A stretch of 64,000 nucleotides of DNA from Leisingera caerulea DSM 24564 (GTDB taxonomy: Bacteria > Pseudomonadota > Alphaproteobacteria > Rhodobacterales > Rhodobacteraceae). The notes below the pieces were generated by a model. It had not been told where the DNA came from. It searched no databases and worked only from the letters and a program-made list of their open reading frames with translations. The DNA is taken from NCBI RefSeq assembly GCF_000473325.1, contig NZ_KI421513.1, positions 2,985,217 through 3,049,216 of the forward strand. The letters run 5' to 3'. A program made the translations under genes and the position numbers. This document shows, piece after piece, positions 8,317-17,662 of the stretch. Positions within the stretch are counted from its first letter, which is position 1. The number at the start of each line of letters is the position of its first letter.

Positions 8317-10602
8317 ATGGGTGTTCATACCGATGCTTCGCAACTGACGCCCTTGCTGGCCAGTGGATACCAGCTTCTCCCTTTGCATAAGTTCTCGGCC
8401 GAAGATGAGATTAAGGGCAAGAAACGCAAACGGGGCAAGTCTCCGATTGATCGCAACTGGATAAAGCGAGCCTATAAATCCCAAGACCAAATCAAGCATA
8501 TGGAGGCAGGGAATAATGTGGGCGTTCGTCTGCGACCCTTTGAAATGGTCTTGGATGTGGACCCACGGGCATTTCCTGAGGGACAGACCTTGGCGTCCCC
8601 AATCAACCCATTTGTCGAACTGGTTCTTTGGACTGGCATGGACCCGGACCTCTATTCGACCGTGGAAACCGGCTCGGGTGGCCTCCACATCTACATGACC
8701 AAGCCAGAGGATGTTTCCACCAGAGACAGCCTAAACGATCAGTTCCCCGGCATTGAGTTCAAAACGGTTGGCCGTCAGGTTGTTGCTCCTGGCTCGATCC
8801 ATCCCGACACCCTGAAAACCTACACATGGAAGGCTGGCACTCCTGAGCTTGATGCTTTCGGTGCTGAGGCTGCACCTAAGGCCCTTGTCGATCTGATCCG
8901 AAGACCGTCAGGCAGCGTGGCAACTGGCGGGGGCGAGCACGATCAGGAAGAATTGGCTCAGATGCTTGAACATCTGGACCCAGCCGACTTTTCAGATCAC
9001 GACGATTGGCTCACTTTGATGCAGGCCTGCCACCATGCAACGGCAGGGGAGGGCCGTCAGGAGTTTGTGGATTGGTGCACACAGGACCCCGCATATGCCG
9101 ATCACGGGACCCTGATCGGCATCCGATGGGACAGCCTTCACGCCGACAATGACGGAAATCGTATAACTTTCCGCACCCTGCATAAACTTCTGAGAGACGC
9201 AGGGGCCGAAGACGCCATTCCGAGAACGCCGGCAGCAGATGATTTCGACGACGACCTGGACCAAACCGGAGTGCCAGCAGGGGCAATAACCACGCCCAAG
9301 AGGAAGCCGGTGCATGAAGGTGGTTTGATCGTCAACAAGAAGATCGGCATAGCCCCCGACACAGCGAAGAATGCCCTGAAGGCAATTACCGGCTCCAAGC
9401 TCGATCCAAGGTTTGACGAGCTCAAGCAGCGGGTTGTTCTGATGGGTGAATTGCCCTGGGGTGAAGGCTATGGCCGTGTGCTGACTGACAAGTTGCTCTT
9501 GTTGGCCCGCACGTTCTTGATGGAACAGCACCAGCGTAAGGACTACCAGCCGTCCAAGGAAAACGTGCAGGACGCAATCACAACGGTTGCCTATTTCTAC
9601 AAGTTCAATCCGATCTTGGACTATCTGGATAGCCTGACTTGGGATGGGACAAGCCGGGTGAAAGACCTCTTCACTGTTGCCTTTCAATGTGGCCGGGACG
9701 AATATACCGAGGCCGTCTCACAATGCTTTATGGTCGGGGCCGTATCTCGTCAAAGGCAACCCGGCTGCAAGCTGGACACGATGCCAGTCATCAAGGGGCC
9801 GCAAGGCTCTTTGAAATCTACGGGCATTCGGGACCTGTTTTCCCTGGATTGGTTCAGTGACGCAGAGCTTGGTGATCTGAGGAACAAGGATGCAGCCATG
9901 AACCTGGAAGGTGTCTGGGTGCATGAGTTTGCCGAATTGGCCGGTCTTCGGGCAAGTGACATGGACGTTCTCAAGGCGTTCATGTCCCGAGCCACAGACA
10001 GGTATCGGACACCCTATGGTCGCAACACCGAAGATCATCAACGCCGTGTTGTTTTTGCGGGCACGGTGAACGAAGGCGGATACCTGAGCGACCCAACGGG
10101 TGCTCGGCGTTTCTGGCCGTTGGAAATGGCCTCCGGGTCCAGGGTTGATCTGGGCTGGATTGCCGAGCACCGGGACCAACTCTGGGCCGAAGCTGATGCA
10201 TTGTTCAAATCGGGCATCGGTCACGTATTGCCCGAGCCTTTGTGGTCGATGGCAGCAGAACGCCAGGCAGATGAAACGGTTGATGATCCTTGGGTTGATA
10301 AGCTGGCTGTCATGCTCAGCTATCGGCAAACGGAACGGCAGGCCTTTGAGACTGGCACGGGTGATTATGCCGAAGAAATGATCGATGGGAAGCGGGTTGC
10401 CTCACCGTTGCGTGAGCCTCCCCCCGCCGACAAGGTGCATACCCAGGACCTGCTCAGCTATCTCGGCTTGGAAAGCGACCGGCAGAATAAGGGCCATGCG
10501 CAGCGTTTGCGGCGTTCTATGGAAACCCTGGGCTGGAAGCACAGACGGGGCGTCAGGTTGGGTGGCCGTGTTTCGGCAGGGTATGTCCGAGCCGATGAGT
10601 GA
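8317..10602 (+). CDS. Prim-Pol / VapE-type helicase replication protein
   Basis: 761 residues. The N-terminal third resembles a bifunctional primase-polymerase domain (NVGVRLRPFEMVLDVDPRAF with an acidic DVD pair; TGSGGLHIYM; VVAPGSIHP). The C-terminal half is a VapE/VirE-like P-loop NTPase: KGPQGSLKST as Walker A, LEGVWVHEFAEL as Walker B, then RYRTPYGRNTEDHQRRVVFAGT and TGARRFWPLE, the VapE signature. ATG 8317 follows GGGGG with 6-base spacing. It probably initiates and unwinds island replication at the iteron cluster just downstream. Confidence 0.87.
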   Translation: MGVHTDASQLTPLLASGYQLLPLHKFSAEDEIKGKKRKRGKSPIDRNWIKRAYKSQDQIKHMEAGNNVGVRLRPFEMVLDVDPRAFPEGQTLASPINPFVELVLWTGMDPDLYSTVETGSGGLHIYMTKPEDVSTRDSLNDQFPGIEFKTVGRQVVAPGSIHPDTLKTYTWKAGTPELDAFGAEAAPKALVDLIRRPSGSVATGGGEHDQEELAQMLEHLDPADFSDHDDWLTLMQACHHATAGEGRQEFVDWCTQDPAYADHGTLIGIRWDSLHADNDGNRITFRTLHKLLRDAGAEDAIPRTPAADDFDDDLDQTGVPAGAITTPKRKPVHEGGLIVNKKIGIAPDTAKNALKAITGSKLDPRFDELKQRVVLMGELPWGEGYGRVLTDKLLLLARTFLMEQHQRKDYQPSKENVQDAITTVAYFYKFNPILDYLDSLTWDGTSRVKDLFTVAFQCGRDEYTEAVSQCFMVGAVSRQRQPGCKLDTMPVIKGPQGSLKSTGIRDLFSLDWFSDAELGDLRNKDAAMNLEGVWVHEFAELAGLRASDMDVLKAFMSRATDRYRTPYGRNTEDHQRRVVFAGTVNEGGYLSDPTGARRFWPLEMASGSRVDLGWIAEHRDQLWAEADALFKSGIGHVLPEPLWSMAAERQADETVDDPWVDKLAVMLSYRQTERQAFETGTGDYAEEMIDGKRVASPLREPPPADKVHTQDLLSYLGLESDRQNKGHAQRLRRSMETLGWKHRRGVRLGGRVSAGYVRADE

Positions 10603-11184
10603 CGTTCTGGCAATCGGAGCGTATCAATTCGGTCACGGCGTTGACGGTCGTTGATCTTTGTTGACCTGAGGCGTCGCTTCTAAGGCCTTGTTTCGGAACA
10701 CTTGTTGACGATGTTGATCATGTTGATCTTAAAGCAATATATCTTGGTAGAATAAGCCGATTAGGCATAGGTCACGGACCAGGACATAGGGGCAGTGTGC
10801 AATCCGGATATATATAGCGAAAACGGTCAACGAAGATCAACGTCGTCAACAAAGCAATAAAAACAATGCGTTACGGAAAGCTCCAAAAACGCCTTGTTGA
10901 CGTAGAAATCTTCCAGCCTGGAAGACCGGGACTGCACAACGTTGTGAGCCGGCACACTCCCTTGTAAATCGCTGGCATACGGCTCCAACGGAACACGACA
11001 TTCTGACCTCGAACGGCGTTGAGGATGCTGTCCGTGAAAAACCTGAGGCTATCAGCCCGCACAGATAGGCCGTCCCATTGATACTGAATTGGGCGTTCTG
11101 GCGTCTGGGGCGTGAATGACTTCAAGGGCTTAATCGGCACCTTCCTCAGCCAAGCACAGTGATGAAGACAGAATAGGCACCCAA
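10603..11184. repeat. iteron cluster, candidate replication origin
   Basis: 582 bases without a gene. GTTGAY hexamers occur at 10640, 10650 and 10660 (10-bp period), at 10704, 10713 and 10722 (9-bp period), inverted (GTCAAC/ATCAAC) at 10826, 10836 and 10845, and again forward at 10896. An AT-rich stretch lies between the opposed groups. A short CTTCCAG/CTGGAAG palindrome follows near 10909. The position directly after the replication gene suits an origin or autoregulatory site. The rest (10930-11184) shows nothing I recognise. Confidence 0.6.
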
Positions 11185-11826
11185 ATGAGCTTGATGAGGA
11201 TGAACCGGATCAAACCGGCCAGTGACCCGCGGATGCCTTCCAAGATTGCAGCGATCACCCGCCCCATCTATGGCGAGAAGGGTGACGAGTTTCTGCTTTA
11301 TCTCCGTCAGTTCGGCCACATCACCTATGCGGCCAATATGACTGGCCTGACCCGGCGGACCTTCTATGACCGGCGTGCAAAGCATCCTGATTTTGCGGAG
11401 GCTTGGGACGAGGCCTTGGCAGCTTTCGAGGAAGAATTGACCATGCGGGTGGTCCAGACGGCCTTGGAGATGGGGACTGGCAAATGGGTTCAGTGCTTCG
11501 ATCCTGAGACGGGCGACCCCGAATTGGATGACGACTTCGAGCCGGTTTACCGCTTCGAGACGGCCAGCGTCGATCCCCGCGTCTTGAACAAACTCCTATC
11601 CCTGCGGATGAGTTCCGTCGATGGACCTGCCCAAACCAATGTCCAGATCAACAATTCCACGAGCGTTCAAACCTCCCTGCCGGCCAAACCCAGGCTGGTT
11701 CAGCCTGAAGGGGCTGTACGGAGGCCCGTGGTGACCGATACGGTTTTGGGTAAGCGACACGATACGATCGACGCCGAAGTCGTCCAGGGGACGCCACAGG
11801 AGACCGGGGGAACATCTGATGACTGA
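11185..11826 (+). CDS. terminase small-subunit-like HTH protein
   Basis: 213 residues. Residues about 35-95 have the TerS-type pattern: a helix-turn-helix (ITYAANMTGLTRRTFYDRR), then HPDFAEAWDEALAAFEEELTMRVVQTA. The C-terminal part DPRVLNKLLSLRM matches the usual position of the TerS leucine helix before a disordered tail. No large terminase or capsid gene is present, as in satellites that redirect helper-phage packaging. Family assignment is by pattern only, and a general HTH regulator is the alternative. Other ATGs lie at 11197 and 11203. Confidence 0.6.
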   Translation: MSLMRMNRIKPASDPRMPSKIAAITRPIYGEKGDEFLLYLRQFGHITYAANMTGLTRRTFYDRRAKHPDFAEAWDEALAAFEEELTMRVVQTALEMGTGKWVQCFDPETGDPELDDDFEPVYRFETASVDPRVLNKLLSLRMSSVDGPAQTNVQINNSTSVQTSLPAKPRLVQPEGAVRRPVVTDTVLGKRHDTIDAEVVQGTPQETGGTSDD

Positions 11827-12106
11827 TCCGATCAACCAGATAAACCTGGTGCGACCTGGCGGCGTTGCCACCGTAGCATTTGCCGATGGCGGCGAGACCA
11901 TGCGCATATGTTTGGGTTATTTGCATGACCCAGACGATGGGCTTCTAGCGGAGATGACCGCCAACCGCGATCCTGTTCCCTGGCAATCCGCCAAGGTGAG
12001 AGACGAAGCAATCGGGGCAGTCGAGAGACGCAAGGACCTTGACGATGAAACCCGCACTCAATTGGTCGAATGGATCGTAGCCACGCCCTATTTTGAGGAT
12101 ATTTGA
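11819..12106 (+). CDS. unknown small protein
   Basis: 95 residues, no recognised family. ATG 11819 overlaps the end of the TerS-like gene by 8 bases, which suggests one transcript. The protein looks globular (GGVATVAFADGGETMRI, then LVEWIVATPYFEDI at the C-terminus) and lacks signal or membrane segments. Confidence 0.55.
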   Translation: MTDPINQINLVRPGGVATVAFADGGETMRICLGYLHDPDDGLLAEMTANRDPVPWQSAKVRDEAIGAVERRKDLDDETRTQLVEWIVATPYFEDI

Positions 12107-12275
12107 ACCATTCGGCTGTGCTCAGTGCGGTGTTCGCCAGTGAATCTGGCTGTTAAGTCGTTGTTGTGTATATGATTTTCCCAAGCTGTCCCGCTGATCC
12201 TCGATCAAATGCTGTTGACATCACAGCGCAACTGGCGCGTGCTGCCTGAGAGGCAAGTTTTTAGCGGGATGTTTC

Positions 12276-13622
12276 ATGGAATTGATTTTGGGAGCTATCA
12301 ACGGCAACTACCTTCGGAATATCACCGAAAATGCGGCCAAAGATACAGAGGAAGTCTTGGCCGCTGTAGCTTATGCCACCGACAATTCCCTTTTGTTCGA
12401 TTGGTGCATCAAACACGACATTCCTTTGAAATTCTATGGGCGGCTGGATTCACAGGTTGCGGTCAACACAAACGTTCTTTCCAAGTTCTTGACTAGGAAG
12501 TCGGCAAAATTCACCTGCAAGCTTGTTGAGAAACACCATGCAAAAGTCATTTGGTGGCGGGGGTATGGTATTTACGTTGGCTCCGCAAATCTGACGGATA
12601 GCGCGTGGAACAGAAATGTGGAGGCCGGTTTCTTTATCCAAGAGCCAGACATTGATGACAATTTGGCCAGCGATATATTGCAGATGTTCTCGGTTCTCGA
12701 CAAGCACGCCACGCCATTAACGCAGGAGTTGTTCGACCTGATGGTCAAACGCCAAAAAGATCTGGCTAGCAATAAGCCTGACGACAAGGCGTTTTGGACC
12801 AACTCCAGCGTAAACAACTGGCACGGTTTAGTCACCACAACGCCTAAAAAGGCCATTGATGCAAAGAGGGATAGCTTTCTTGCCGAGTGGTACTCGACCC
12901 TTCAAATACTCAGAGACATTAGCAGCCAGGTAATTCTACCTGAAAACCGTCCAGCTTGGATCGCTGACGACGCTCCATCCGGTGCACAGGCCGACCAATT
13001 CCTACATGCCTTCTATTACCAAAAGACCTTCGAAGGGCAGAAGGCACGCTATCTGGACTTCTTTGATCGAAACAAATCCAATCCGGACATAGCCAGAGCG
13101 GAAGCGCTCAGGTGGTGGGCTGGCCTTAAGGCTGCACCTCAAGGCGAAGACGTCATGCTAAACACCACTGCGCCGTTCCTCAGAAACGCATTGTCTCAAG
13201 AGAACCTGCCAACCTTGAAATACGATGACTTCAAGGAGGTTTGCTATTCAGTTCATTCGATCAAAGACTATGCACGCCGAGTAAGAAATACCTCGGTCGG
13301 ATTGCCGTCAACTGGTCAGGCGTACGACATTCCCCAAAAGGTCGCCGCGCTCTCAAAGACGATCTGGGAACAAAGAACGGACGCCGGGCTGGATGTTAAA
13401 GAGGTGCTTTCGTATATCTTCTACGGCGGCAAATTGGATGAGCTGCCAGATCGTCTGTGGCAGGCGATAGATGATCCGAAGTTCAAGAGTGACGGCCTCG
13501 GCATCAGCGCCTTGGGGGAGTTGGTCGGTTGGGCATTGCCTGACCATTACCCGCCCAGAAATGGCAGAACGTCAAAGGCACTTAAGGCCCTTGGATATGA
13601 TGTGACTGTTCACGTTCAATAG
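12276..13622 (+). CDS. phospholipase D-fold nuclease-like protein
   Basis: 448 residues. The N-terminal about 140 residues form a single PLD-type domain: EKHHAKVIWWRGYGIYVGSAN contains the HxK and the G-S-x-N of the catalytic HKD-type motif. The middle is helical and unassigned. The C-terminus (LGELVGWALPDHYPPRNGRTS) resembles a module seen in restriction-like proteins where a helical segment precedes 'P--N-R--KAL--LGY'. One HKD copy implies a dimeric enzyme, as in BfiI-like nucleases. It is a solitary gene with its own upstream gap, more AT-rich than the integration genes, and fits defence cargo. Confidence 0.72.
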   Translation: MELILGAINGNYLRNITENAAKDTEEVLAAVAYATDNSLLFDWCIKHDIPLKFYGRLDSQVAVNTNVLSKFLTRKSAKFTCKLVEKHHAKVIWWRGYGIYVGSANLTDSAWNRNVEAGFFIQEPDIDDNLASDILQMFSVLDKHATPLTQELFDLMVKRQKDLASNKPDDKAFWTNSSVNNWHGLVTTTPKKAIDAKRDSFLAEWYSTLQILRDISSQVILPENRPAWIADDAPSGAQADQFLHAFYYQKTFEGQKARYLDFFDRNKSNPDIARAEALRWWAGLKAAPQGEDVMLNTTAPFLRNALSQENLPTLKYDDFKEVCYSVHSIKDYARRVRNTSVGLPSTGQAYDIPQKVAALSKTIWEQRTDAGLDVKEVLSYIFYGGKLDELPDRLWQAIDDPKFKSDGLGISALGELVGWALPDHYPPRNGRTSKALKALGYDVTVHVQ

Positions 13623-13821
13623 CTTGAATCGGTCAGCCACCGACGCAGATGCTGTGCTCAATTCTGTGCTTCTGCAGTTGGATGGTCTCTATGCTTCAGA
13701 AAACAATATGTTTTAGGGACGTTTCTCATTGATCGAATGTCAGAGGGGCGGCTTGTTGGCTTACTTGCCCACGATGTAGCGGCACGGTGTTCCGGACGCC
13801 AATGACGCCCGAGAACCCCGA

Positions 13822-14196
13822 ATGAGTGAACCTCCGCCCCGGCCAATCCCGCCTTTGCCTTCAATCTCCTATGCCAAGACCAAGCAAGCGGCTGAGGCGT
13901 TGGTTTTGGAGGCGTTTGAGGATTTTCCGCCGTCCTCGGATTTCTCGATGCGGGCCAATGCCGTCAGATTGCTGGTGGGCATGTGGTTCATCCACGGCAG
14001 CATGTCCTTTCCCAGAGGGTGGGTCACACCGGCGATGCAGGCATTCATTAAAAGCGGGATTGATTGCCCAAATCCTCGGTGCTGGCGCTCTTATCGGTCG
14101 GACGTGAAAGACAACCCTGGCCAATTCCTTTCAACCCCAGGGGCACCGGTTGATCTTATCCGTCAGATGGAACTCGACCTGATGGGCGAAGCCTAA
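13822..14196 (+). CDS. unknown protein
   Basis: 124 residues with a proline-rich start and a helical remainder (MRANAVRLLVGMWFIHGSMSF; WVTPAMQAFIKSGIDCPNPRCW). No family recognised. It is not close to an obvious partner; a 200-base gap without features separates it from the PLD gene. The ATG at 13822 is the only good start before the conserved-looking part. Confidence 0.5.
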   Translation: MSEPPPRPIPPLPSISYAKTKQAAEALVLEAFEDFPPSSDFSMRANAVRLLVGMWFIHGSMSFPRGWVTPAMQAFIKSGIDCPNPRCWRSYRSDVKDNPGQFLSTPGAPVDLIRQMELDLMGEA

Positions 14197-14297
14197 GCCA
14201 GCATTTCACGCTGCACAGTCACACGCTGGTCCCCCGCAGCAGGCAAACGCGGCATCGTATTGTTGTTGGGTCATTTCAACTCCTTTCCCGACACCGG

Positions 14298-14331
14298 CCG
14301 GCTAGCATGTTTCTCCTTTTCAGCTAGCCGG
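14298..14331. repeat. inverted repeat upstream of coiled-coil genes
   Basis: Perfect arms CCGGCTAGC (14298-14306) and GCTAGCCGG (14323-14331) with a 16-base loop, 34 bases before ATG 14366. There is no T-run, so an operator or leader hairpin for the coiled-coil operon is more likely than a terminator. Confidence 0.45.
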
Positions 14332-14365
14332 TCGGCTCCCCGACGCAAATGAACCGAGGACTGAT

Positions 14366-15025
14366 ATGGACAAGAAGGAACTGGACCAACGCATTGATGA
14401 ACTGAAAGCCGAGCTTGAACGCCTGATCGGGGAACTCGACAAAGCCCGCATTGAGGCCCGAGAGGCCATGATTGCCGGGAAGAAGCCCGGTGGAACCGCA
14501 GCCGCATTGGCTGAACGGATCGCAATCGTGGACGATGCCCTGGCCGAGCTTCAAGATCGCAGCCGAGGGGCTGCCGAAAGTGCCGAACGGAACAATCGCC
14601 GGCGTCGTGCCGAGGCCGCACTTGATGCCTCATCGAAGCGGGCCAAGCTCGCTGCTGCGGTGGACGATGCGCTCAATGCTTTGGCGTCTTCGTGGGATGC
14701 TTACGCCGATGCCCTGCGAAAGGACGTTGGGCAGGTTTCGGGTGCCGGTGGCGACCTGACCGCCGTGGAGCGGGCGCTGACGAACAACCGGGCCGCCGAA
14801 CCCCTGGTGAAAGCTCTGATCCAGTCGGGCGGCGTCAAGCTCGCCCGCACGTTTGGCATCGATACCCCGATCCGAGAACGCCACGCCATTTCCCTCGCTG
14901 ATGCCGAGGCACGGGTGGCTGAAAGCCTCCGTGTCGAATTGCTCCGCATCAAGGCATCGTCCCCGCAACCATATGTGTCCCGCGAGGCACAAGCTGAACT
15001 GGAAAAGATGGAGGCCACCCGATGA
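14366..15025 (+). CDS. coiled-coil protein of unknown function
   Basis: 219 residues. The first about 45 form a charged coiled coil (LDQRIDELKAELERLIGEL), followed by a second helical segment at 65-110 and a C-terminal helical region. No enzyme motif or membrane segment is visible. It overlaps the next gene by ATGA (15022-15025), so the two coiled-coil proteins are translationally coupled and may act as a pair. Possible roles are structural, capsid-redirection or DNA-binding; none is supported by a motif. Confidence 0.62.
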   Translation: MDKKELDQRIDELKAELERLIGELDKARIEAREAMIAGKKPGGTAAALAERIAIVDDALAELQDRSRGAAESAERNNRRRRAEAALDASSKRAKLAAAVDDALNALASSWDAYADALRKDVGQVSGAGGDLTAVERALTNNRAAEPLVKALIQSGGVKLARTFGIDTPIRERHAISLADAEARVAESLRVELLRIKASSPQPYVSREAQAELEKMEATR

Positions 15026-15456
15026 GCCAAGAAGGACAACGCCATGCCGAGGAGTTGGCACGGCTGGAAGCACGCAAGAAAGACCTGGAAGACGCTTTGA
15101 TGCGGTTGGCCCGTGATGAAGCCGAAGCCCAGGAAGTCGCTGAACTGGCCCTGGAGGTCGAACAGCTTGAAAACCAAGTGGAGACCGCCCGAGCGGCGGC
15201 GAATATGGAGAAGACCATGACCAAAGATGTGCGTAAGGCCGCACGGCTGAACCGTGAAGCCGCCGAAACCCAGCTTGATACGCTGGCCAAATCGATGCAG
15301 CAGGACGGCGAAACCTTCGAGAAAGCCTACCTGCGGGCGCTTGATACTGACATGGGCAAGGCGCTGATGCAGACCCGTGACGATGCGCAGGAACTGGAGC
15401 GGGGCGGTATCACCAGCATGGACGTGGCCGAAGCCCACAAGAGCTTGCAGCCTTAA
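15022..15456 (+). CDS. second coiled-coil protein of unknown function
   Basis: 144 residues, almost wholly alpha-helical and highly charged (ARLEARKKDLEDALMRLARD, ELALEVEQLENQVETARAA). Coupled to the preceding gene by an ATGA overlap. It ends 27 bases before a strong terminator, so the two genes form a short operon. No family recognised. Confidence 0.6.
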   Translation: MSQEGQRHAEELARLEARKKDLEDALMRLARDEAEAQEVAELALEVEQLENQVETARAAANMEKTMTKDVRKAARLNREAAETQLDTLAKSMQQDGETFEKAYLRALDTDMGKALMQTRDDAQELERGGITSMDVAEAHKSLQP

Positions 15457-15483
15457 GTTCTGCCCATTTCAGAAGATTGCCAA

Positions 15484-15515
15484 GCTCGCATCATCATTTG
15501 GTGCGGGCCTTTTCC
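15484..15515 (+). terminator. rho-independent terminator
   Basis: Ten-bp stem (15484-15493 with 15499-15508, including two G-U pairs), a 5-base loop and then CTTTTCC. It ends the two-gene coiled-coil operon. Confidence 0.7.
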
Positions 15516-15641
15516 GTTTCCAACATTTTAACGCACCGAACGCCTCTGCCAAATGAGGATATGCCGGGGCTTGACGTTTTCCTATTAAATGGACCGTTCA
15601 CGCGAATCGCTTGGACGGAAACCTTAGATTGGAGAACTCGA

Positions 15642-15989
15642 ATGAAAGCCCAAAACGTGACCAACCTATCCGAAAACACCATTCGCACCGCTAAGTTGAA
15701 GGACGCCATTTTTGAGACGCGTTCAGAACTTGGGTATCGGCGTCCACATGTTCGTGCTGCCATGGACCTGGCGGCGGTTATAGCCGATGATCCAAACTTG
15801 TCTGATGATCCGGCCAACGCATACAAAGTCGTCTGGCTGGCTTCTCATATCTTAGCGAAAGCCGAAAGAAAGTTGCCCAGCGGTTTGGCCCAATTTGCCA
15901 AGTTGGCAACCAACGCGTCTGCCTTCAACAATATGGCTTTCTCGGAGAACGGTGGGAAATATGCTGTCTGTGGCAGGTATCCCAGTTAA
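15642..15989 (+). CDS. unknown small protein
   Basis: 115 residues, no recognised family. ATG 15642 is chosen because GGAG at 15631-15634 precedes it with 7-base spacing; the frame upstream to 15477 overlaps a terminator. Helical, with AAMDLAAVIADDPNLSDDPA in the middle. It has its own promoter region between the terminator and the start. Confidence 0.5.
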   Translation: MKAQNVTNLSENTIRTAKLKDAIFETRSELGYRRPHVRAAMDLAAVIADDPNLSDDPANAYKVVWLASHILAKAERKLPSGLAQFAKLATNASAFNNMAFSENGGKYAVCGRYPS

Positions 15990-16201
15990 CTCATTGCCCA
16001 TGTTTTCGCAGAAGCTGCCTTAAATACGATCCCGCCCGGCACATACGCAGGGCGGGGCTAATTCGATCAATAAAGCAGTGCTAGACGCAGTGCTTTTTAA
16101 ACCGAATTCGCAAAATATCATATCGGATCAAGGTGTTATGAGTCTCGACCCATCTGACTAAATATCAATCAGAGGCGTTCTGTATGGCTGATTTCTAACG
16201 A

Positions 16202-17662
16202 TTACGCGGGATCGTTGTCTTTGTCGGTGTACTTCATCAACATCGTAAATGAGCTCAGAACTGCATCGTCAGGTGAATAGCTATGCATTTGTCCGTCCTC
16301 ATACACGTGGTGCGTCGCGCCAACCAATGCTTCAAAGGGCAAGGGATGCTTGGCATTTGGGTTGTGAAACACCTGTATTTCTTGGGTCCAGTATTCCTCG
16401 TAGTTTGGGTCTGCGACGTCCACATGGAACGCCTTTCCAACGACTGCGTTGGGATCAGGATTGTATTTCAATCCAACGCGGAAGTACCCATGGCCATCTG
16501 CACCGAAGCCGGCGGCAACCCCCATCCTATCAAATTTTGCGATCGTGCCTGCATTGGAGAAAATTATTGCTGAGACGTTCTCTGCTTCTGGAAGATCAAA
16601 GAACCCGGAAGGTACCTTTTTCCCTTTGTATTCGTGCTCACCAATTTCATGAGGTTCGATGATCAACTCATCATCTTCGAAACGCCAAGTCACTCTTGAT
16701 CCGTAAAGATACTGCCACAAAGCGGACTGCGTGTAGGTCATTGGACCGAGTTCATCTTCCTCGGCCGGTTTGTGAAAATCGGCGATTGCAATTGTGAACG
16801 GCTTGCCTTCACTCTCTGGTCGTTCCCAGTAGTGTTGTCCCTCAGCATTCGTCTTGTTCAATTTTGAAGTCAAAGGGCCACCAAATTTCATCGGCATGTA
16901 GTCGCGAAGAAATGACTCACGTTCATCTGGTGTTTTGGGGTTCGGATGTTCTTTCAGCGGTCCTCCCTCTGAGGGGGCTACAGTCGTGGCTTCAACAGTG
17001 AAATCCAATCCGGGGCCCCGGCAGCGAAAGTCAGGCGCTTCAAGTTGTTCAACATCAAGAGAAAATTCACGAAAAGCGGCCCAAAGAAACAGCTCCCATA
17101 GACGTTGATCAAAGCCGTTCGTTTGAAATTCTCGCACGAAATGGGGATCCTTCGGAGCAAGCCAGAGCGCCAACTCTGATACTACTTTTCGGGCCGGCGC
17201 GCGCCCTGGCTCATTTGCAAGCAGCAAAAAATATGGATGCAGCTTGTCTTCTCCCAATCCTGCAGGGAGTTCGAATGGATCAAGTGGGCTGTTCGTTTCA
17301 TCCCCTTGCTCTCCAAATTCAGCGATTTCCCCTTTTTCAATAATATCTGCCATAGCAACTCGGAGTCGCTTTTCAGCGTGAGCTTGATCCCGGATGCTGA
17401 CATCAAGGGCTGCGCACCGAAATCGACCGATTTTGTCTCTGGCAAGGATCATCCATAAATAATCGTCATCGGTGGCGTCGCGAGCGACCATTCCGAGCAG
17501 CGCTTCATCTGCTGAGGCCCACCAGGATAGTTCCTCCGACATGTAGGCAGCTTTGGAATGCCTTGTGCCAGTAGTGTAGAGGTTAAAGCGAGCCCGCTTC
17601 ATTGGCTTCGAAAATGTTTCAGCCCAGTTTTCGCGTTGCCGGCGGCGTTTTGCTTCACCCAT
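16202..17662 (-). CDS. unknown 486-residue protein, possible divergent PD-(D/E)xK-type nuclease
   Basis: Begins MGEAKRRRQRENWAETF, a basic start seen in many unrelated bacterial cargo proteins. Around residues 210-230, APDFRCRGPGLDFTVEATTV has the spacing of a P-D...E-x-x nuclease core, with Thr where Lys is usual, preceded by a helix (FLWAAFREFSLDVEQL). No helicase, membrane or signal features. It is a solitary gene on the minus strand, more AT-rich than the host, and sits between an unknown gene and the CBASS cluster. A defence role is only inferred from position. Confidence 0.6.
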   Translation of the reverse strand: MGEAKRRRQRENWAETFSKPMKRARFNLYTTGTRHSKAAYMSEELSWWASADEALLGMVARDATDDDYLWMILARDKIGRFRCAALDVSIRDQAHAEKRLRVAMADIIEKGEIAEFGEQGDETNSPLDPFELPAGLGEDKLHPYFLLLANEPGRAPARKVVSELALWLAPKDPHFVREFQTNGFDQRLWELFLWAAFREFSLDVEQLEAPDFRCRGPGLDFTVEATTVAPSEGGPLKEHPNPKTPDERESFLRDYMPMKFGGPLTSKLNKTNAEGQHYWERPESEGKPFTIAIADFHKPAEEDELGPMTYTQSALWQYLYGSRVTWRFEDDELIIEPHEIGEHEYKGKKVPSGFFDLPEAENVSAIIFSNAGTIAKFDRMGVAAGFGADGHGYFRVGLKYNPDPNAVVGKAFHVDVADPNYEEYWTQEIQVFHNPNAKHPLPFEALVGATHHVYEDGQMHSYSPDDAVLSSFTMLMKYTDKDNDPA

